Assembly (NCBI GenBank): GCA_002472145.1
Contig: DKRJ01000006.1
Span: 1-48,125, forward strand
Reading direction: 5' to 3'
Length of the DNA stretch: 48,125 nt
From: Clostridiales bacterium UBA7285
Lineage (GTDB): Bacteria; Bacillota; Clostridia; Peptostreptococcales; Anaerovoracaceae
Both the position numbers and the translations under genes were made by a program. Shown in pieces: positions 9,604-17,896 of the stretch. The first letter of the stretch is position 1. Each line of letters opens with the position of its first letter. A model generated the notes under the pieces. The model made no database searches and was not told the DNA's origin. It saw nothing but the letters and a program-made list of their open reading frames with translations.

Positions 9604-10320
9604 TTAGATCGCAGGGTCTTTCATTTCTTTCAGATCCGGTGCGAACGTCAGCTTCGCTCCCGTTGCCGCCTGAATATCCTCTTTCGTGTAAGCAGGATAC
9701 AGTTCGGTGACTACGAGTCCGTTGTCCGTGACCTTGATGACGCCCATCTCGGTGACGATGAGGTCTACACATTTCTCAGCCGTAAGCGGCAGAGTGCATT
9801 TCTCAAGGATCTTCGGGTTGTTCTTCTGGAGATGGAACATAGCGATGATAACCTTCTTAGCACCTACTACGAGGTCCATGGCTCCGCCCATTCCCGCAAC
9901 GTTGTGTCCAGGGATGATCCAGTTCGCGAGGTCGCCGTTCTCAGCTACCTGCATGGCTCCGAGTACTGTCGCGTCGAGGTGTCCGCCTCTGATGATGCCG
10001 AAGCTCGTCGCTGTGTCGAAGTATTTAACTCTAGGAAGGACCGTTACGTACGATCCGCCGGAGTCGATGATGTCCACGTCAGCCTGTGAAGGGTCGGATA
10101 CCATCGTGTCAAGTCCGGTAAATCCGTTCTCGGAATGGAGCGTGACGATGATGTCTTCTCCGATATACTTAGGAACCTGTGTAGGAAGGCCGATTCCGAG
10201 GTTGACAACGTCGCCGTCGTGAAGTTCTTCAGCTACTCTCGCGGCAATTCTCGCTGTCTTATGCGCTTTGTCCGCAGGATCTTTCTGCGCAAATAATGTT
10301 ACTAAATCTAGATCTGCCAT
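9604..10320 (-). CDS. atoA: CoA transferase subunit B (acetoacetate/butyrate type)
   Basis: Beta subunit of a class I 3-oxoacid CoA transferase. The LHSENGFTGL segment holds the catalytic glutamate that forms the enzyme-CoA thioester, and GIGLPTQVP is the family glycine loop. 238 residues. Its ATG lies within the end of atoD (13-base overlap) and is served by GGAGGG, indicating translational coupling. In lysine fermentation this enzyme moves CoA from butyryl-CoA to acetoacetate, yielding butyrate and acetoacetyl-CoA. The location next to the kam operon supports this use, but the exact acceptor is inferred from context. Confidence 0.9.
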   Translation of the reverse strand: MADLDLVTLFAQKDPADKAHKTARIAARVAEELHDGDVVNLGIGLPTQVPKYIGEDIIVTLHSENGFTGLDTMVSDPSQADVDIIDSGGSYVTVLPRVKYFDTATSFGIIRGGHLDATVLGAMQVAENGDLANWIIPGHNVAGMGGAMDLVVGAKKVIIAMFHLQKNNPKILEKCTLPLTAEKCVDLIVTEMGVIKVTDNGLVVTELYPAYTKEDIQAATGAKLTFAPDLKEMKDPAI

Positions 10321-11039
10321 TTTGGTTCGCCCTCCACTACGTGTTCTACAAGTACGCCGGCGATGTCAAAAGTATCAGGATCAACTTCGCCGATCTCGAC
10401 GAGTTTCTCCGTCGCTACGATCGTGTGATCCGCGGCGCCTGCCATAGGATAGTTATAGTTCTTTGTCGCCTTTGCGCTCATGAAGTTGCCGAATCTGTCG
10501 CAGACAGAAGCTCTCAGAAGTGCATAGTCGGCATGGAGAGGTCTCTCGAGAAGGTACTTCTTGCCGTCGATCTCGATCGTGATCTTCTTCCTTCCGAGCT
10601 CGTCAGGATTTGTTTCCATCATGGTGCCGAGTCCGGTAGGCGTGAGGACGCCGCCGAGTCCGTAAGAAGCCGCTCTGCACTTTTCGGCGAGCGTTCCCTG
10701 CGGAACGAGCGTGTAAGTAAGAGTTCCTTCTTTAAACTGTTCGTTGAGTCTAGGGTTGACTCCGAGGTGGGAAGCGATGATATGATCTACCATATGGTGA
10801 TCAAGAAGAACGCCTACGCCTCTCGATTTCTTTCCAGGGCCGTTTGCAGGCTGTCCTTCCGCGAGTCCTCCGTCGTTGGCGATAACAGTAAGGTGCTTGA
10901 CTCCCTTCCTTACCAACGCTTCAAGGATAATCTCAGGTGAACCTGTGCCCAGGAAGCCGCCTATCATGATGGTCATTCCATCTTCGATGCCGGCAACCGC
11001 TTCATCAGCAGTTATTACTTTGTCGATTGCATTTGCCAT
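10308..11039 (-). CDS. atoD: CoA transferase subunit A
   Basis: Alpha subunit of the same class I CoA transferase, 243 residues. GGFLGTGSPE near residue 30 is the conserved CoA-binding glycine motif, and the region around GVLTPTGLGT matches the family. A ribosome binding site (GAAAGGTGACG) precedes the ATG. Together with atoA it forms a two-gene operon with its own promoter. The two subunits assemble as an alpha2-beta2 heterotetramer in known relatives. Confidence 0.9.
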   Translation of the reverse strand: MANAIDKVITADEAVAGIEDGMTIMIGGFLGTGSPEIILEALVRKGVKHLTVIANDGGLAEGQPANGPGKKSRGVGVLLDHHMVDHIIASHLGVNPRLNEQFKEGTLTYTLVPQGTLAEKCRAASYGLGGVLTPTGLGTMMETNPDELGRKKITIEIDGKKYLLERPLHADYALLRASVCDRFGNFMSAKATKNYNYPMAGAADHTIVATEKLVEIGEVDPDTFDIAGVLVEHVVEGEPKWQI

Positions 11040-11072
11040 TTTTTCGTCACCTTTCTACAAATTTGCATATCT

Positions 11073-11101
11073 ATTGTAACACTCCCGCCTTATTATTTCA
11101 A
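11073..11101 (-). promoter_or_regulatory. Predicted sigma-A promoter of atoD-atoA
   Basis: TTGAAA (11096-11101), 17-base spacer, TACAAT (11073-11078) on the minus strand, about 35 bases before the atoD start. This indicates that atoDA is transcribed separately from the transporter gene upstream. Confidence 0.7.
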
Positions 11102-11150
11102 TGAAACGGGATACAATATGACGTTTTTTTTACGATGAATCGAGAATGAA

Positions 11151-12524
11151 TCAGAGCAGGCCGACACATACGAAGGCAAGGCATACGACGACTCCGGTGA
11201 ACAGTAGAGTGATGATGCAGTACCCCATGATGTCTCTGGCCGAAAGTCCCGCAATGCCGAGCGCCGGAAGTGCCCAGAACGGCTGGATCATGTTCGTCCA
11301 TGCGTCGCCCCATGCTATAGCCATTCCCGTAAGAGCAGGGCTCACGCCGATCTCCTCGCCCGCAGGCATCATGATCGGGCCCTGTACCGTCCACTGTCCG
11401 CCGCCGGAAGGTACGAAGAAGTTTACGATACCTGCCGAGAGGAACGTGAAGAGCGGGAACGTCATCTCGTTGGAAATCACGACGAAGAAGTGGCTGATGA
11501 CTCCCGCCAGCGAATTGCTGATGGCCACGCCGTCGGCGTCCTTGAACGAGAATACCATGAGTCCCATGATCCCGGCGTAGAACGGGAACTGAAGGATGAT
11601 GCCGGCAGCTCCCTTAGCCGCGTCGCTGATGGCGCGAACGTAAGCGATAGGCGTCTTATGGAACGCAATGCCGAGTATGAGGAATATGAAGTTTACGGTG
11701 TTGAGGTTGATGTTTGCGCCGTTGTGGATGAAGTAAAGGATGAGCCCGATGATCCCGCCGGCTACGATGACGCCGGAGAGGAATCTGCTGTTTTCGGTTT
11801 TTTCCGCAGGTGTCTTAGGACGCTCGAAAATAGCCACTTCATCTTCTAAAAGGCTCGGGTCGACGGTGACTGTCTCCTCAGGAGCAGGATGCGCCTTCGA
11901 GAGGATGACAGGAAGGAGCGCCAGTATGATCAGGCAGACTATTATGTTCCAAGGAGCAAAGATCGTCTGGGAGATAGGGATCGCCTCGTGCGAATACGAT
12001 CCTACCGTGAAATCGGAAGCGATCGTGAGAGGGATCGACCCGGAAAATCCGGCATGCCAGACTACGAACCCGGAGTAAGCCGCCGCGATGATGAGTCTGT
12101 AGTCGACTCCCTTAGTCTGACGGGCGACTTCCTTTGCGAGGATCGCGCCGACTACGAGTCCGAATCCCCAGTTGATCCAGCATGCGATGAGGGAGATGAA
12201 CGTGACGATGAAGATCGCTCTCTTAGGCGTCTTAGCCGTGGAAGCGATGCGTCCGACCATTCTCTTGATCGCAGGAGCCGTCGCGAATGCGTTGCCGAGT
12301 ACGAGAACGAGCACCATCTGCATCGAGAACGCCAGAAGGCTCCAGACGCCTCCTACCCAGCCCTGCTCGAGCAGAGTCAGGATGCCGCCCGGCTGATGGA
12401 TCGCGCCTGTAGCCGGGATCGCGCAGACGAATACGATTATGGTAAGAATAATGCAGAAAATAAATGGATCCGGGAGCCATCTGTTTACGATGTGAACGCA
12501 CCCGTTGGTAAATTTTTTGAACAT
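11151..12524 (-). CDS. atoE: Short-chain fatty acid transporter, AtoE family
   Basis: Polytopic membrane protein of about 457 residues with the AtoE/TIGR00366 signature: MFKKFTNGCVHIVNRWLPDPFIF at the N terminus, the GFGLVVGAILAKEV and HAGFSGSIPLTIAS loops, and the FFVPSGGGQWTVQGP motif. I chose the ATG at 12524 since GGGGGG lies 4-9 bases upstream, and reading from 12566 would start within the promoter. Relatives carry butyrate or acetoacetate; in a butyrate-producing lysine fermenter an export or exchange role for short-chain acids is plausible. It has a near-consensus promoter overlapped by a possible Rex site. No clear terminator is visible between it and atoD. Confidence 0.88.
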   Translation of the reverse strand: MFKKFTNGCVHIVNRWLPDPFIFCIILTIIVFVCAIPATGAIHQPGGILTLLEQGWVGGVWSLLAFSMQMVLVLVLGNAFATAPAIKRMVGRIASTAKTPKRAIFIVTFISLIACWINWGFGLVVGAILAKEVARQTKGVDYRLIIAAAYSGFVVWHAGFSGSIPLTIASDFTVGSYSHEAIPISQTIFAPWNIIVCLIILALLPVILSKAHPAPEETVTVDPSLLEDEVAIFERPKTPAEKTENSRFLSGVIVAGGIIGLILYFIHNGANINLNTVNFIFLILGIAFHKTPIAYVRAISDAAKGAAGIILQFPFYAGIMGLMVFSFKDADGVAISNSLAGVISHFFVVISNEMTFPLFTFLSAGIVNFFVPSGGGQWTVQGPIMMPAGEEIGVSPALTGMAIAWGDAWTNMIQPFWALPALGIAGLSARDIMGYCIITLLFTGVVVCLAFVCVGLL

Positions 12525-12565
12525 AACGTCCCCCCATATGAAATTGATAATAATGTGACAATCCA

Positions 12566-12594
12566 ATTATATTCTTGTGTATACAGCCTGTCAA
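12566..12594 (-). promoter_or_regulatory. Consensus sigma-A promoter of the atoE-type gene
   Basis: TTGACA (12589-12594), 17-base spacer, TATAAT (12566-12571): a perfect match on the minus strand. The palindrome TGTATACA (12578-12585) lies in the spacer. Confidence 0.85.
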
Positions 12595-12605
12595 TTAAGT
12601 AACAA
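12588..12605 (-). promoter_or_regulatory. Possible Rex operator overlapping the -35 of the atoE-type promoter
   Basis: The minus-strand 18-mer TTGTTACTTAATTGACAG agrees with the Rex consensus TTGTTAA-N4-TTAACAA at 11 of 14 fixed positions, and it covers the -35 hexamer. Rex itself is encoded at 46.6-47.4 kb. The surroundings are AT-rich, so a chance match is possible. Confidence 0.4.
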
Positions 12606-12628
12606 TACAAAAAACGTTTTTTGTTAAT

Positions 12629-12680
12629 AAAAAAACAGTCCCCACGCGTCCCGAAATTTCGGGAACGGCGAGGGAACTGT
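12629..12680 (-). terminator. Terminator of the kdd-kam operon
   Basis: A long hairpin with an outer ACAGT/ACTGT stem (12635-12639/12676-12680) and an inner TCCCGAAATTTCGGGA palindrome, followed on the minus strand by seven T residues. It lies just after the kamE stop. Confidence 0.88.
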
Positions 12681-12707
12681 CCGTAGTGTTTTTTTATCGG
12701 TCAGCGA

Positions 12708-13505
12708 CTACCTCTGTGAGATCAGAGGCTTGTCCTGCCAGCCGCGCTTTACGACTTCCTGAGCGATGTAGCTCATGACGTGCTCCGCGTAGCAGCCAGG
12801 GCCGAATCCGGCGTCGTATCCGAGTTCCTGAGCGAGCTCGTGGGAGATCCTCGGTCCGCCGCACGTGAGGATGATCTTGTCGCGGAGACCTTCAGCCTCG
12901 AGAAGCTCGACCATATTCGTGAGGTTCATGATATGGATGTTCTTCTGGGTGACGGTCTGGGAGACGAGGATCGCGTCCGCGTTGACTTCCTTTGCCTTAG
13001 CGATGAGTTCCTCGTTAGGCACCTGCGATCCCAGGTTGTAGGCTACAACGTTCTTGAATCTCTCGAGTCCGAAGTGGCCGTGGAATCCCTTCATGTTGAT
13101 GATCGCGTCGATACCGACTGTGTGAGCGTCCGAACCGGTCGAAGCGCCGACTACTACGATGTCTCTGCCGACGTTCTTGCCGATCCACTCTCCGCATTCG
13201 ACACGGTCCATGACCGTGCTCTCTACTTTGATGACCTTGATCTTCGTGTAGTCGACGGTGTGCTGGCACTTTCCGTAGAGGACGAAGAACGTGTATCCGT
13301 TGCCCATGTCGTGGGAATATGTCACGTTAGGTTCGTCTAAGCCCATCTTCTTTGCGAGCTGCCTTGCGCACTCGTCCGCCTCAGGTCCGTAAGGAACAGG
13401 AAGCGTGAACATGGTTTCCATCATACCGTCGTTTAACGTATCACCGTAAGGCTTGACTTTGGTGAGGTCTACCTTCGTAATTGCCGTATTGTCTTTTTCT
13501 GCCAT
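12708..13505 (-). CDS. kamE: Lysine 5,6-aminomutase beta subunit (B12-binding)
   Basis: The B12-binding subunit of the adenosylcobalamin/PLP enzyme that moves the terminal amino group of beta-lysine (or D-lysine) from carbon 6 to carbon 5. The 265-residue chain has the base-off B12 motif D126-A-H128-T-V-G131, with H128 as cobalt ligand, and K139 in NMKGFHGH at the position of the PLP lysine of the clostridial enzyme (the same five-residue offset holds for both residues). The ATG overlaps the kamD stop by one base (TAATG), so translation is coupled. It is the last gene of the operon, followed by a terminator. Confidence 0.96.
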   Translation of the reverse strand: MAEKDNTAITKVDLTKVKPYGDTLNDGMMETMFTLPVPYGPEADECARQLAKKMGLDEPNVTYSHDMGNGYTFFVLYGKCQHTVDYTKIKVIKVESTVMDRVECGEWIGKNVGRDIVVVGASTGSDAHTVGIDAIINMKGFHGHFGLERFKNVVAYNLGSQVPNEELIAKAKEVNADAILVSQTVTQKNIHIMNLTNMVELLEAEGLRDKIILTCGGPRISHELAQELGYDAGFGPGCYAEHVMSYIAQEVVKRGWQDKPLISQR

Positions 13506-15061
13506 TATTTTCTACCTCCCAACAGAAGAGGAATAAACGGATTGAAATACTTGTCGTCTTTAAGGCAAACGCCCTCGAGGCCCTTTCCGCCGTTCATAGG
13601 TCTCTTTACGCCGCCGAACTTGCCCTGCTCGATCGTGTGGAACAAGCCATCCTTCTCGACTTCCGCGAGAAGCTCGTCGGCTTTCTTGAGAACGGTCTGA
13701 GCTCTCTTCTGGATGATGCCGTCTTTCTTGAACTCGACTTCGGAGCCGATGTCACGGCAGTTGTTGAAGATGTACTCGGCGTTCTCGATTGAGAGGTATC
13801 TGTCCTGCATGTGAGGCGTATGTACCGCTTCGGTGAGCATTCCGAGGAGCTGGATGGACTGTCCGGACCATACCGATACGAGGTTGAACAGAGCGTCCTG
13901 GATATGTCCTTTGTAGATGTTGCCTGTCATGAACTTGGTAGGAGGCATGTATTTAAGTCTTGCCTTAGGGAAGATCTCTCTGGCCATGACTGCCTGCGCG
14001 AGTTCATAGAGGAATCCATCCTTCATGTCAGGATCCATCTCGAACGCGTGTCCGAGACCCATCTGCTCTTCAGGGATATTCGCGAGGACGGCGAACTGTT
14101 CGTTGATGAACTGGGACGCCGTGACCGTGTGAGCAGCCTCGTACGCGTCGTCCGTCGTGAGGTAGTTGTCTTCGCCGGAGTTGAAGATGATGCCGCAGTA
14201 TCCGATGATGAGGCGGCTCATGTACTGGTCGACGATGGTCCTCTGCATGTTGATGTCTCTGAACAGGATGCCGTAGATGGCGTCGTTGAGCATAACGTCG
14301 AGTCTCTCAAGAGCGCCCATTGCAGCGATCTCAGGCATGCACAGTCCGGACGAGTAGTTGCAGAGTCTGATGTATCTGTGGACTTCCTCTCCTACCTCGT
14401 CGAGGGCTTTTCTCATGATCCTGAAGTTCTCCTGCGTAGCCCACGTTCCGCCGAAACCTTCCGTCGTAGGTCCGTAAGGTACGTGGTCGAGGAGCGACTG
14501 AGCCGTGGATCTGATGACGGCGATTATGTCGGCGCCCTGTCTTGCGGCAGCCTGCGCCTGGACGACGTCCTCATAGATGTTGCCCGTGGCGACGATGACG
14601 TACAGATAAGGCTCAGTGCCTTCGCCGAGTCTGGCAAGAAGTTCTTCTCTCTTCTCGCTCTGGGCTTTGATCTTATTCATCGACTCCATGACGTACGGCA
14701 TGATTGCTTCCTGAGCCTGCTCAGGGGATACTGTGTCGAGTTTGGTGATGTCGAGTTCGCCGGCTGAGATCTTCTCGGCGATCTCCTGCGGCTTCAGTCC
14801 TGTCTGGACGATGGCGTTGCCCATCCAGAAAGCGACTCCGCGAGGAAGTCCGCCGGCAGCCTGGACCTCTTCGACTACTACGTTAGGAAGCGGTGTGTCG
14901 GCATCGTCGACGCCGTCCACACCGAGAAGCCTCAAAATGGTTCTCTCCGTGCTGACAGTCGTATGCGCGTCAATGAAATCCTGCATGTCATGCGCGATGT
15001 TTCTCGCATGGTCGCGCGCGCTGTCGACTAACTTTGGATCAAGATTTAATTTGCTTTTCAT
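13505..15061 (-). CDS. kamD: Lysine 5,6-aminomutase alpha subunit
   Basis: The 518-residue TIM-barrel subunit that binds substrate, adenosyl group and PLP phosphate, partner of kamE in an alpha2-beta2 enzyme. The N-terminal MKSKLNLDPKLVDSARDHARNIA and the RGVAFWMGNAIVQTGLKPQEIA segment are typical of this subunit. 15 bases separate it from the kamC stop, and an AGGAGT ribosome binding site precedes the ATG. It acts after KamA in lysine fermentation, giving 3,5-diaminohexanoate. The identification is firm from sequence and operon context. Confidence 0.96.
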   Translation of the reverse strand: MKSKLNLDPKLVDSARDHARNIAHDMQDFIDAHTTVSTERTILRLLGVDGVDDADTPLPNVVVEEVQAAGGLPRGVAFWMGNAIVQTGLKPQEIAEKISAGELDITKLDTVSPEQAQEAIMPYVMESMNKIKAQSEKREELLARLGEGTEPYLYVIVATGNIYEDVVQAQAAARQGADIIAVIRSTAQSLLDHVPYGPTTEGFGGTWATQENFRIMRKALDEVGEEVHRYIRLCNYSSGLCMPEIAAMGALERLDVMLNDAIYGILFRDINMQRTIVDQYMSRLIIGYCGIIFNSGEDNYLTTDDAYEAAHTVTASQFINEQFAVLANIPEEQMGLGHAFEMDPDMKDGFLYELAQAVMAREIFPKARLKYMPPTKFMTGNIYKGHIQDALFNLVSVWSGQSIQLLGMLTEAVHTPHMQDRYLSIENAEYIFNNCRDIGSEVEFKKDGIIQKRAQTVLKKADELLAEVEKDGLFHTIEQGKFGGVKRPMNGGKGLEGVCLKDDKYFNPFIPLLLGGRK

Positions 15062-15075
15062 CCTTGTTGTACTCC

Positions 15076-16719
15076 TTACTTTAAGTATTTCTTTGCACCT
15101 TCGATGATCTCCGCGTTTATCCCCAGCATCCTGGCGATGTTAAGCGCATCCTTCGGGATCTGCCTGTCTTTGCCGACAAGTTCGAGCCTGTAGTCCATGT
15201 ACTTCGAGATGATGTCGATCCGCTCGCGGCGGTTCGCGTGGCGAAGTTCACGGTCCAGTTTATCAAAATCCGCGTCCGCGAGCCCGCGCACCTGCATGTT
15301 GCGTACGCCTTCCTCCTCGGTCACCGTCTCGAAGTGGGTGGTGATCAAAGTGATGTACGGCTTATCCATCAGGTACTCGACGAGGCTCTTCGTGAGCGCG
15401 AGACCCTCCACCGGATTGGTTCCGCTGGCGATCTCATCGATAAGTATAAGCGATCTGTCGGTCGCGTGGTCGAGGATCTCCTTAAGTTCCTCCATCTCGC
15501 TCCCGAAGCTTGACAGACCGCGTTCCACAGATTGACTGTCTCCGATCAGAATCTGCATGAAATTCGACAGGCCGATTCTGGCGCGGGTGCAAGGCACGAA
15601 ATATCCGTACTGCGCAAGGATAGGCACGAGTCCGGACAGTTTGAGCGAGATCGTCTTTCCGCCCATATTCGCTCCGGTTATGCACGTCACCCCTTCCGAG
15701 ATCGAAATGCTCACCGGGCAGTATTCCTTGCCTTTGCTCATCAGTATGTCCTCTACCTGAAGCTCTCTGCCGTCTTCGAACTCGATGACGTGTTCGTCGA
15801 CGATCTCTGGCCTGACGCATCTATGTTCGATGGCGAACTGCGCTTTGGCGAGGACGAATTCCAGGCGCCCCTCGCGCCTGAAGTTTTCAAGGAGGACGTC
15901 GGCGTACCGCGAAATGTCTTTCGACAGTTTTTCCCTGACGACAGCCTCTTCGTCGTCGATCGCCTGATTGAGTTCCTCCAGTCTCTTTGTCAGTTCGTAG
16001 ACCTCATCGTTTTTAACGAGGGCGAACGTCACCGACATGTAATCCTCACCGACCTGTTCGAGTTCCGCGATACCCTTTGCGACAGCGAGCGCGTCGCTGG
16101 ATTTAGGGATGACGATGTCGAACTTAGGAGTGAGGTTTATTCCGTATTCTTTCCTGATCCGCTCGCTCTGATCCTTCATGGCGCGGCGGATCTTTCTGTC
16201 GAGATCCTTCTTTTCGCGTCTGAAGCCGGCGAGTTTTTCGGAAAAGTCGTCGTAGATATAGAATGTGTTGAGCCTGTCGCCACGCGGATCGAGAATGTCC
16301 AGCAGCGCTTCGGTCTCAGCGGGAATGAATTCATCCGGGACCTCTGTCCCTTCCTGCGACACTATCCTGCGTATGGAAGCCATGTCGAGCATCGCTGATT
16401 TGACCTCGAATATCTGTACGACCGACAAAACGTCGGTCGCGCTTCTCTTAATAGTGCCGGAGATGTCTTTGGCGCACATGAATATCTCGGAAAGTTTTGA
16501 CGTATCGTTAGGGTGTCCCTTTGCGAATTCCATCATGCGCTCTACTTTATCGAGCTCTTCCCGAAGCTGTTCCTCTTCTCCCGGGAAAAACGGTTTTGCT
16601 TCCCTGATCTCGCGTTTTCCGAACGGCGTCTGGATGTTGAGGCAGGACACGACGTAGTCGAATCCGGTTTCCCGGCGTGTCTTTACGTTCGCGAGTCTTT
16701 TTTCGTTCGTTACGATCAT
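15076..16719 (-). CDS. kamC: Lysine 5,6-aminomutase reactivase ATPase, MutS-like
   Basis: A 547-residue MutS-fold ATPase without a mismatch-binding domain. TGANMGGKTIS is the Walker A loop in the MutS style, and LILIDEIASGTNP holds the Walker B motif and D-loop. In this operon position such proteins are known as KamC, which with KamB reactivates the aminomutase after loss of its cofactor. The central region is helical and charged, consistent with the MutS lever and clamp. A GGAG ribosome binding site lies upstream, with 9 bases between the kamB stop and this start. A MutS2-like role is less likely because there is no Smr domain and because of the neighbours. Confidence 0.9.
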   Translation of the reverse strand: MIVTNEKRLANVKTRRETGFDYVVSCLNIQTPFGKREIREAKPFFPGEEEQLREELDKVERMMEFAKGHPNDTSKLSEIFMCAKDISGTIKRSATDVLSVVQIFEVKSAMLDMASIRRIVSQEGTEVPDEFIPAETEALLDILDPRGDRLNTFYIYDDFSEKLAGFRREKKDLDRKIRRAMKDQSERIRKEYGINLTPKFDIVIPKSSDALAVAKGIAELEQVGEDYMSVTFALVKNDEVYELTKRLEELNQAIDDEEAVVREKLSKDISRYADVLLENFRREGRLEFVLAKAQFAIEHRCVRPEIVDEHVIEFEDGRELQVEDILMSKGKEYCPVSISISEGVTCITGANMGGKTISLKLSGLVPILAQYGYFVPCTRARIGLSNFMQILIGDSQSVERGLSSFGSEMEELKEILDHATDRSLILIDEIASGTNPVEGLALTKSLVEYLMDKPYITLITTHFETVTEEEGVRNMQVRGLADADFDKLDRELRHANRRERIDIISKYMDYRLELVGKDRQIPKDALNIARMLGINAEIIEGAKKYLK

Positions 16720-16728
16720 CGCTGTCTC

Positions 16729-17745
16729 CTACTTCCTTACGTCCATGACCGGTATGTCCGGGAGGGCCTTCTGCATCTCGTCGCACAGCGCGTCGCTGTC
16801 GAAAGAATATCCCTCCGGTGCCGTCGGGTTTACTGTCACCGCAGCGACCTCGATGTTTTTCAGGACTCTGACCTTGAGCCCTCTCTTAAGGAGCTGCTTC
16901 CACGTGACGGAATCGATGAAGATCTTCGTCGGGTCCTTCAGGACGAGGGTGAAGTACTTGAGTTTGGACGGGTCTATCTCTCCTATGACGCTGTTGGTGA
17001 CGGCACCCGGAATGAAAAGATATTCCGTGTCCTTATCGACAGCGTCGTTTATGAACCTGCCCGAGCCGAGTCCGGTCTTAAGATCGAGCTCCGTGGCCTC
17101 ACCGTCCTTAACGACCGAGATCTTCTCGTCGTCGGAACATCTGCGGATCATCTCGCGCGCCTTTTCGTCCTCTAATTCCGGCAGAGTGTAGAGCTCGACC
17201 GTGTGCGCTGTTTCCCGGACTACTTTTTTAAGCGTTCTCGACAAAACCGCTCCCGTCGAAAGGATGATGGCGTCGGACGTCTCAGGGGAGGCTATCGACT
17301 TTCTGTCGATGGCGCCGTCGATGAGGATCAGTTCGCTTCCATAGCCGAACATCTGACCGCACATTTTCTTTGTGTCCGCGGTCGCGACCGGCCCGGCGAT
17401 CTGAACGTATCCGCTGCTCATCACCTGGCAGAGCAGAAGTTCGCCTATCGCGGTCCTGAATTTAGTCATCTCGAGTATCTCGAGTTCCGCTTCGGCGAGG
17501 TCGTAGAGCTTGGTAGGCACGCTTACAATGGTATCTTCGTACAGGTAAACTCTCGGTTTCTCCGTGCTCGTGACAACGTCGACAGTTTCTCCGTCACGTC
17601 CCGTCGACGTAATGCCGAGCCTGATCCCGTCGTCTTCGGCTTCCTCAATCAAATAATTGAGCGCTGTCGTCTTTCCGGCGTTTTTTGCCATGCCGACGAT
17701 CGAAAGCGTTTTATATTTCTTTGAAAGATCGAAGAGTAAACCCAT
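16729..17745 (-). CDS. kamB: Lysine 5,6-aminomutase reactivase subunit, P-loop protein
   Basis: About 338 residues. GMAKNAGKTT near residue 20 is a Walker A loop, which together with the later LILIDGAIDRKS segment indicates an NTPase. It is known as the partner of KamC. I chose the ATG at 17745 because the reading upstream (to 17838) is a low-quality extension that would run through two hairpins; there is no strong ribosome binding site, so the start is less certain. A 151-base gap with possible hairpins separates it from kamA, suggesting that expression of the reactivase and of the aminomutase genes is tuned relative to kamA. Confidence 0.88.
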   Translation of the reverse strand: MGLLFDLSKKYKTLSIVGMAKNAGKTTALNYLIEEAEDDGIRLGITSTGRDGETVDVVTSTEKPRVYLYEDTIVSVPTKLYDLAEAELEILEMTKFRTAIGELLLCQVMSSGYVQIAGPVATADTKKMCGQMFGYGSELILIDGAIDRKSIASPETSDAIILSTGAVLSRTLKKVVRETAHTVELYTLPELEDEKAREMIRRCSDDEKISVVKDGEATELDLKTGLGSGRFINDAVDKDTEYLFIPGAVTNSVIGEIDPSKLKYFTLVLKDPTKIFIDSVTWKQLLKRGLKVRVLKNIEVAAVTVNPTAPEGYSFDSDALCDEMQKALPDIPVMDVRK

Positions 17746-17805
17746 TTTATATCTGCATTTCTTTGTCCCGGAGACCGGGAGAGTCTGTGAACCTGTAAAA
17801 AAAGA

Positions 17806-17865
17806 AAAAACCGTTACGGTAGAGACGCAGGGAACCATATAAAGGCCCCCTGCGCCGGAATCAAA
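17806..17865 (-). promoter_or_regulatory. Hairpins in the kamA-kamB gap, possible partial terminator
   Basis: On the minus strand a GCGCAGGG/CCCTGCGT hairpin is followed by a small ACCG-TAA-CGGT hairpin and a run of T residues. This resembles a leaky intra-operon terminator. Confidence 0.45.
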
Positions 17866-17896
17866 TCATGCAGCTGTTACGCTGTCAGGAAAAAAC

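Noticed and set aside
12611..12640. Second Rex-like site (TTGTTAATAAAAAAACAG)
   Set aside because: The right half matches poorly and the stretch is mostly A and T next to a terminator T-run; chance similarity is the simpler explanation.
15076..16719. Reading kamC as MutS2
   Set aside because: It has the MutS ATPase, but no Smr nuclease domain, and it lies between kamB and kamD, where the known reactivase ATPase is found.
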